A DNA stretch of 11,310 bases from Scatocola faecipullorum (lineage in GTDB: Bacteria; Pseudomonadota; Alphaproteobacteria; RF32; CAG-239): NCBI GenBank assembly GCA_018714685.1, contig DVNC01000048.1, forward strand, positions 1-11,310. The letters run 5' to 3'. Shown here piece by piece: positions 7,701 through 11,310 of the stretch. Under the pieces are notes generated by a model that did not search any database, had not been told where the DNA came from, and saw only the letters and a list, made by a program, of their open reading frames with translations. The stretch's first letter is position 1. The number at the start of each line of letters is the position of its first letter. Made by a program: the position numbers and the translations under genes.

Positions 7701-10260
7701 CAAGCTCAAAGCCTTCGACCGAAAGTATCAGCCGGTAAGCCCCTTGGTCAAATTTGCTTAAATCAATTGCCAATTCGGCATTGCCGTCAGCATCGGTTGT
7801 CTGTTCGGGCAGCGTTTCAGAAACGGTTTTGACCGTCTGGTGTTTTTCACCGCGCAGCGGGTCGCGAAAAGTATAACCGGCATATTCGGGAAATGAAAAG
7901 ACGGCAGGAAGGAGACGGAACTGCCCTTTGATTTTATGCCCGACGGCCGGATTGCCGTACAGATTTTGCAGATTGACCGCTGCCGTCAGCCGCCGGTCCG
8001 TTGACCAGCCGGAACGCGGCGCATTATCAAACCCTACTTTCATCCGCAGTGTGTCGGGCGTAAACTCTTCCACCTCAAAGGCAACCGAAGTAACCAGCGT
8101 AACATCGTTTCCGCTGCCGACCCGGTAAAGATACAGATTATATGTTCCGGTCGGTGCGGCGGCCGGAATGTCATAGCTCAGGCTCATCAGACCGTCGGCA
8201 TCGGCTGTCAGACGTCTGGAGAAAACTTCATTGCCTTTGGAATTGGTGATATCCGCCCGCAGCGGCAGATTGGCGGGAACCTGCAAATCCGCCGAACGAA
8301 CCATTAGGCCGAAAGAAGCCGTTTCGCCGGGGCGATAAACCCCGCGGTCAGAGAAGGCATAGCCGTTCAGGTGCTGCGGGTTATCCGGATTTTCATAAAT
8401 GCCGTCAACGGCAAAGCGGGAAAAATCAAGCCGGCGGTCGAAACGTTGCAGGGGCAGAAAAGAAATGCTGTCTTTGTAAACCACTTTGTAAACAACCGGC
8501 GTTTTTTCATCTTTGAAAGCTTTATAATCGGGAAAAGAAGCTTCGCCGTTTTCATTGGTCGTCCGCGTCAGCACCGGCAGGCCGTTTTTGCCAAGCAGTT
8601 CAACCACGGCTCCCCTGACCGGTTTGCCGCTGACAATATCCGAAACAAACAAATCATGGCTGTTGTCAAGGTTGTCCTTAACGATAATCCCCAAATCGGT
8701 AACAACAATCAGGCGGCGGTCTTCCGCGCTGCTATACTGCTGTTTGCCCTCATGGCGGACGGCTTTGGCTTTAATCAAGAAAATTCCTTTCCGCCCCTGC
8801 AAATAAGGCTGCAAATCCAGCGACGAAAAGTTTTGTTCGGCAGGGTGAACCTGCTTGAGCGGCAAATCGCGCCGAAAAATTTCGGAAATGTTTTCTTCGG
8901 TAAAGTTATAACTGTTGAAACCCGGGCGGTCATAGCTGCCGTAGGTCTGCGTCATCAGGTGATTGAGTTCATCCGGGCGGATACGCGCCACTTCGACGTT
9001 CAGCGTATCGGCACCGCGGCTGACAAAAGAAACCGCAGGATTGCCGCGAAGGGGAATCAGCGAGCCGTCAAAAGCAATTTCAGCCTGCAGCGGATAAACC
9101 GGCGGAGTGAGATAAGAAACGTTTTCTTCGTTGAAAAGGTATCCTTCAACCGAATTCAGCCCTTTCTGCACCCGGACGGCCAGGCAATGTCCGCGCTGCG
9201 GAACGTCAATTTTAAAAGCAAAGTTTTTTGCAGCCTCGGCTGTCGGACTGACATTAATCAAAGGCAGCTTTTCGGCTCCGGCTTTTTCCCATGGCTTTGA
9301 GCCGGAACCGCTCCGCACTTTGCCGCAATCTTCGGGAAGCCGGTAAAAAGCCAGATGTTTTTCCAAATCGACCGGCTGAACCGCCGTAGAAAAATTAACA
9401 AAAACTATCTGCTCCGGGGCATCAGCCTTTTGTTCATTGGTGACAATGCGGCTGTTGACCGAGACCAGCTTAAACAAGGTGGATGAACTGGGAATCTTGA
9501 CTTCAGCGGTCAAAATCCGGTCCAGCTTATCGGCATTATAGGCATTGCCAAGCTTTTTGCCGACCGTTATATTGACGAAGTCTTCTTTGGGGCCGATGAC
9601 AAGCGGAGCAGACAGAATATGCAGCGTCCGGCCGGCGTCGGTCAGTTTATAGGTAAAGTCATAAGTTTTACCGCTGACGGTTTTAACCGACACATTGTCG
9701 CGGATGCTTTCAGGGTTCAGCGGATAGTCAAAACGGAAAGAGGCCGCCGCCTGTTTGATTTTAACGTCACGGGGATCTTCATAAAATTCGTCAGATAGCA
9801 GTTTGCCGTTAAAAGCCGGCGACTCGAAACTGAAATCGTAGTCTTTTATTTTCAAATCAGGATTAAACAGTTCGGGCGAGAGGCTGACCCGGAACCTGGT
9901 GCCGGGAATCCAGTCTTTTTCGGGCAGAAAACTCAGATAAGAATCGTTTTCGAACGTCCAGGTGCCGCGAATGGCCGGATAAACGGAAATGCCCCGGTCA
10001 AGCTTTTTACCCACCAAATCCATCCGGGCAGCCGGCTTATCAAAAATAACAGCAAGCGAAAGCGGCGTAATTTTGTCGTCATAAACCAGAGATTCCTCGG
10101 GAGCGCGAACTTCCGAAATGCTGACAGTCTGTGCGGGATTGTCGGTCAAACTGAAGCCGCGGTCAATCATAATATACCAAATTCCGCCGCCCAGAGCCAA
10201 GACCGCCAGTGAGACCAGAGAAGCAATCACGGTTTTCCGGGATAATATTTTCTTCAACAT
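4735..10260 (-). CDS. Bacterial alpha-2-macroglobulin with thioester, membrane-anchored
   Basis: This large periplasmic protease-trap protein (1841 residues) is of the YfhM/ECAM type. Residues 10-32 form a hydrophobic signal anchor after a basic start. No lipobox Cys is present, so it appears held by a transmembrane segment rather than a lipid, unlike E. coli YfhM. An N-terminal macroglobulin domain with a G-T-W-T-F-E-N motif follows. DRGVYRPGETASF near 640 is typical of the MG2 region. A likely bait region lies near 1165-1205, rich in Arg, Lys and Asp/Glu. The thioester motif is C1425-T-E-Q1428 in a helical domain, and a C-terminal beta domain starts near 1690. It is longer than E. coli YfhM (about 1650). 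The ATG at 10260 is preferred over one at 10314 because GGGAGG stands 9 bases upstream and the predicted promoter lies between them. pbpC follows after 3 bases. Confidence 0.93.
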   Translation of the reverse strand: MLKKILSRKTVIASLVSLAVLALGGGIWYIMIDRGFSLTDNPAQTVSISEVRAPEESLVYDDKITPLSLAVIFDKPAARMDLVGKKLDRGISVYPAIRGTWTFENDSYLSFLPEKDWIPGTRFRVSLSPELFNPDLKIKDYDFSFESPAFNGKLLSDEFYEDPRDVKIKQAAASFRFDYPLNPESIRDNVSVKTVSGKTYDFTYKLTDAGRTLHILSAPLVIGPKEDFVNITVGKKLGNAYNADKLDRILTAEVKIPSSSTLFKLVSVNSRIVTNEQKADAPEQIVFVNFSTAVQPVDLEKHLAFYRLPEDCGKVRSGSGSKPWEKAGAEKLPLINVSPTAEAAKNFAFKIDVPQRGHCLAVRVQKGLNSVEGYLFNEENVSYLTPPVYPLQAEIAFDGSLIPLRGNPAVSFVSRGADTLNVEVARIRPDELNHLMTQTYGSYDRPGFNSYNFTEENISEIFRRDLPLKQVHPAEQNFSSLDLQPYLQGRKGIFLIKAKAVRHEGKQQYSSAEDRRLIVVTDLGIIVKDNLDNSHDLFVSDIVSGKPVRGAVVELLGKNGLPVLTRTTNENGEASFPDYKAFKDEKTPVVYKVVYKDSISFLPLQRFDRRLDFSRFAVDGIYENPDNPQHLNGYAFSDRGVYRPGETASFGLMVRSADLQVPANLPLRADITNSKGNEVFSRRLTADADGLMSLSYDIPAAAPTGTYNLYLYRVGSGNDVTLVTSVAFEVEEFTPDTLRMKVGFDNAPRSGWSTDRRLTAAVNLQNLYGNPAVGHKIKGQFRLLPAVFSFPEYAGYTFRDPLRGEKHQTVKTVSETLPEQTTDADGNAELAIDLSKFDQGAYRLILSVEGFELDSGRGVSGGADILVSPQPYLVGHKSDADLNYYLHKDSQHKVRFIAVDHGLKSIAPAGLQLEFYRRREISSLVEMPNGTYRYQLVPQEELIRREDFTLAEGGTDYVLNTSEPGDYVIRLIDDRGNIMDKVSYNVAGAGNSAYTADKKPVLSVRLDRSEYNSGDTINMRITAPYAGYGLITIERDKVYAAKWFKADKSSVDESIVLPEDVEGNAYVNVAWIRDIASPEIYMPPLSYAVEPFGINKSKRRVGIALGVPEIVKPGDELVVSYRTTKPARLILWGANVGILQVAKYQTPDPLEYFLRKKALRVTTSQIMDLIMPDMNLVRSLKAPGGDDAYAEELLAANLNPFARKQDKPVAFWSGILNADGELRTYRYKVPETFSGEIKVMAVAVTAGRFGSAQNRALVRGDFALTPSGPFNVSPGDVFDVSLSVANLMENSGKAYPVKVSLQTTPGLEIQGSDETVLTLDEQEEAPVTFKVKALDELGAQTLTFTAAAVNDADKTARLPYSVGVRPASPYAVKLNMGFAKSSVLLKNFVEPMYAAFRVQQVEASASPLVLAQGLLHYLDKYPHFCTEQTVSKVFPAIDVFYAYPELVGGIDVYALYDDALAKLSARQNYDGGFGAWSGGSSSDEFVSLYTAQFLTFAKRHNFDVPDAMLGRLLGYVKGAASRDPQSPDDSNPAYAAYLLTSNGEITTNYLLKLENYYKSASKDWKNSLSAAYIAAGYRLLQDKSRADSLISGYKTGRSQIDDARYVYLLANHFPEKFRSVSKPVLEALLKPLQQGEYNTISSAYSILALNAFSRDRNADKAISFAGKTADNTLFAAVDVTPADKELKITADRPFYYTVRQQGFFKQPQTEPLRQGLEVYKEYLDKDGKPISHARIGDEITVKISLRSLKGDNINDIAVVDLIPGCFEIVGNSINVDGWFDFGEIREDRALVYLTAEPKARTVTYRAKVVARGEFVVPAVFANAMYDDGIQAHGVASRFVAE

Positions 10261-10269
10261 TCTGCGCTT

Positions 10270-10275
10270 CCTCCC
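10270..10275 (-). promoter_or_regulatory. Ribosome binding site fixing the macroglobulin start
   Basis: GGGAGG (minus strand) stands 9 bases before the ATG at 10260. The alternative start at 10314 would place codons across the predicted -10 and add 18 polar residues (including a Cys) ahead of the membrane anchor. The site supports the shorter protein. Confidence 0.75.
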
Positions 10276-10293
10276 TTGCCAATAATTTGATTT

Positions 10294-10321
10294 ATCATAA
10301 CAAACAGCCGGCATACTGCAA
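10294..10321 (-). promoter_or_regulatory. Predicted promoter of the macroglobulin-pbpC unit
   Basis: On the minus strand TTGCAG (10316-10321) and TATGAT (10294-10299) are 16 bases apart. Transcription would begin near 10287, about 27 bases before the ATG. A 6-6-6 inverted repeat (AAGTTT, 10320-10325; AAACTT, 10332-10337) touches the -35, and the 50 bases upstream are strongly AT-rich, which could act as an UP element or operator. This promoter diverges from the small-RNA promoter at 10368-10396. Confidence 0.5.
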
Positions 10322-10367
10322 GTTTAAATTAAAACTTTCTTCCTTATATAATCATTTAATTAAAAAA

Positions 10368-10396
10368 TTGCCAAGAGCACTTCGTTCTGCTATAAT
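10368..10396 (+). promoter_or_regulatory. Plus-strand promoter of a small-RNA candidate
   Basis: TTGCCA (10368-10373) and a perfect TATAAT (10391-10396) are separated by 17 bases, with AT-rich sequence upstream. No plus-strand protein gene follows; instead about 90 bases run into an intrinsic terminator. The start site is expected near 10403. Confidence 0.65.
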
Positions 10397-10402
10397 TAAA
10401 GT

Positions 10403-10492
10403 TAAGGTTCAACAAGGTTTGGTTTTGATTTCGTCATACTGCACAGCAGATACGGAAAGACCGGGTGTACGCATAATCCGCCCGGTCTTTTT
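10403..10492 (+). ncRNA. Candidate small RNA of about 90 nt
   Basis: The segment is bounded by a near-consensus plus-strand promoter and a GC-rich terminator stem with a T-run, the layout of an independent bacterial small-RNA gene. The 5' part is unpaired-looking and G/T-rich. The middle can fold into a hairpin with CTGC-ACA-GCAG at 10439-10449, extended after an internal loop by TTTCGT pairing with ACGGAAA (one bulge). The last part is the terminator hairpin. There is no ATG and no ribosome binding site. It shares no obvious feature with SRP RNA, 6S RNA or tmRNA, so I cannot assign a family. It is antisense to no gene unless transcription runs past the terminator into the PAP2 3' end. A trans-acting regulatory role is a guess. 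Confidence 0.5.
10456..10492 (+). terminator. Intrinsic terminator, possibly bidirectional
   Basis: A perfect 10-bp stem, AAAGACCGGG (10456-10465) with CCCGGTCTTT (10481-10490), encloses a 15-base loop. On the plus strand the stem runs into five T (10488-10492), a good terminator. On the minus strand only TTT follows the stem before CC, so it would end the PAP2 transcript less efficiently; it lies 9 bases past that gene's stop codon. Shared use by both convergent transcripts is likely. Confidence 0.8.
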
Positions 10493-10501
10493 CAGTTTTA
10501 A

Positions 10502-11227
10502 TTATTCCGCGGCCGAAAATGTGCTTTTCGACCTTCGGACAAGAGATGCCGCCAACCGCAGAACCTGTCCGGCCAGACGGTATATCAACGGCAGCAGTGC
10601 GGCCGCAAGAAAAAAGCTTATCAGGCAGTGCGACAGAAAATGCTCGCCGCGCAGCATCTGATATCCCGAAGCGATACAGCCCAGGAAAAAGCCGAACAGC
10701 AATCCGTTTCTTTTTCCCCGCGGTGTTTGAAAAACATAATACAGAGACATCAGGGCAAAAGCTCCTGTCGGATGCCCGGCAGGAAAACAACGCGGCGGAT
10801 GAATGGAATGAAACCAGGCGGGATACCGTTCAAACAGGTGGATATAAGGCGCAATACCGCTGTATATGGCCAATTGGTTCGGACAATATATCTGGGTTAT
10901 GTCTTTCAGAAAAGCAACTGCCGACGGAATTATAATGGTTCCCAACACCAAAGCCAGCGCCCCTTGCCGATAAGGTTTCAAAAAAGAATATCCGTAAGAA
11001 GCCGCCGTTATGACTGCCGCAATGCTTCCCACTGCGGAAACAAAGGCTTTCATTCCGCCATAGAAAAGCGGGGACAGCTGCAAATGACGTTCGTAAGAAA
11101 TCAGCCAGGAGCGCTCATTGGCATTGAAAAAGGCATTGCTTATCAAAACGTCCCAATCGGTAAACTGCTCGGCGGCCAAAGTCAGCAGTATTCCCCCTAC
11201 GGCCCAGAAAACAAGCGAATGTTTCAT
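10502..11227 (-). CDS. PAP2-family integral membrane phosphatase with variant motifs
   Basis: This polytopic inner-membrane protein of 241 residues is related to the PAP2/lipid phosphatase superfamily, whose members remove phosphate from lipid A, undecaprenyl pyrophosphate or phospholipids on the periplasmic face. Motif 1 is K108-X6-C115-P116, with Cys in place of the usual Arg. Motif 2 is C-F-P149-A-G-H152, Ala for Ser. Motif 3 is M-L-R193-G-E-H196-F-L-S-H200, with the catalytic His but His instead of the usual Asp, and Gln190 where an Arg is expected. A PAP2 subgroup with a CP motif exists as far as I recall, so it may still be active. I chose ATG 11227 because the preceding gene stops 2 bases upstream. 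A longer reading from a TTG at 11254 would overlap that gene and has no ribosome binding site. The substrate cannot be told from sequence. Confidence 0.8.
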   Translation of the reverse strand: MKHSLVFWAVGGILLTLAAEQFTDWDVLISNAFFNANERSWLISYERHLQLSPLFYGGMKAFVSAVGSIAAVITAASYGYSFLKPYRQGALALVLGTIIIPSAVAFLKDITQIYCPNQLAIYSGIAPYIHLFERYPAWFHSIHPPRCFPAGHPTGAFALMSLYYVFQTPRGKRNGLLFGFFLGCIASGYQMLRGEHFLSHCLISFFLAAALLPLIYRLAGQVLRLAASLVRRSKSTFSAAE

Positions 11228-11229
11228 AA

Positions 11230-11310
11230 TTACTTTTTGAGAAAATGTTTCCAATGAGAGGCGGACTGGTAGAAGGCGACGGCCTCGTCGAGGAGGGTTT
11301 GAACATGCGT
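11230..11310 (-). CDS. C-terminal end of an unidentified gene (partial)
   Basis: Twenty-six codons and a TAA (11230-11232) enter from the right edge. The peptide contains LLDEAVAFYQSASHWKHFLKK, an amphipathic helix with a basic aromatic tail that looks like a genuine protein end, unlike the other frames here. The stop lies 2 bases before the PAP2 ATG, the spacing of translationally coupled genes in one operon, which supports both calls. The family cannot be named from so short a piece; an envelope or lipopolysaccharide enzyme would suit the context, but that is only a guess. Confidence 0.6.
   Translation of the reverse strand, partial: THVQTLLDEAVAFYQSASHWKHFLKK

Noticed and set aside
8371..9300. 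A 309-codon plus-strand open frame
   Set aside because: It is also antisense to the macroglobulin gene, with no ribosome binding site or family resemblance.
10405..10425. GGTTCAA word resembling a tRNA T-arm
   Set aside because: No acceptor, D or anticodon stem can be formed around it, and the stem expected on both sides of the T-loop is missing.

Overview
The window reads as chromosome from a Gram-negative bacterium. A bacterial alpha-2-macroglobulin sits next to a PbpC-type transpeptidase/transglycosylase, a pair known mainly from proteobacteria. A palindromic intergenic repeat with a CCGG-TCAAG-CCGG core near the left end resembles, from memory, repeats scattered through some alphaproteobacterial genomes, so an alphaproteobacterium is a reasonable but unproven guess. 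All recognisable protein genes are on the minus strand and coding density is high. I see no insertion sequence, CRISPR array, tRNA, rRNA or phage gene.

Layout in the direction of minus-strand transcription, right to left. (1) The end of an unidentified gene (26 codons) enters from the right edge. It is followed after 2 bases by a PAP2-family membrane phosphatase with altered active-site motifs (10502-11227). (2) A 241-base gap (10261-10501) holds the macroglobulin promoter, an AT-rich stretch and, on the plus strand, a complete apparent small-RNA gene: a -35/-10 pair with 17-base spacing, about 90 transcribed bases and a strong intrinsic terminator. (3) A two-gene unit follows: a membrane-anchored, thioester-containing alpha-2-macroglobulin (1841 aa) and pbpC (772 aa), only 3 bases apart. 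(4) A 108-base gap carries a near-consensus promoter whose -10 lies inside an 11-5-11 inverted repeat. It drives a metal-efflux unit: a free-standing 72-aa heavy-metal-associated (HMA) domain protein and a 615-aa P1B-2 (Zn/Cd/Pb) ATPase that lacks the usual N-terminal HMA domain. (5) The last 213 bases have no gene and hold palindromic and direct repeats.

How the genes work together: by family knowledge, the macroglobulin is thought to trap proteases in the periplasm while PbpC repairs peptidoglycan, giving a coupled envelope defence and repair unit. The HMA protein and ATPase form a zinc/cadmium export module, probably induced by metal through a repressor at the inverted repeat. No regulator gene is in the window. 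The PAP2 protein probably acts on a lipid phosphate in the envelope.

The least expected element is the plus-strand small-RNA candidate between the macroglobulin and PAP2 genes. No new multi-gene system is evident; the other points of interest are variant motifs and start-site corrections.
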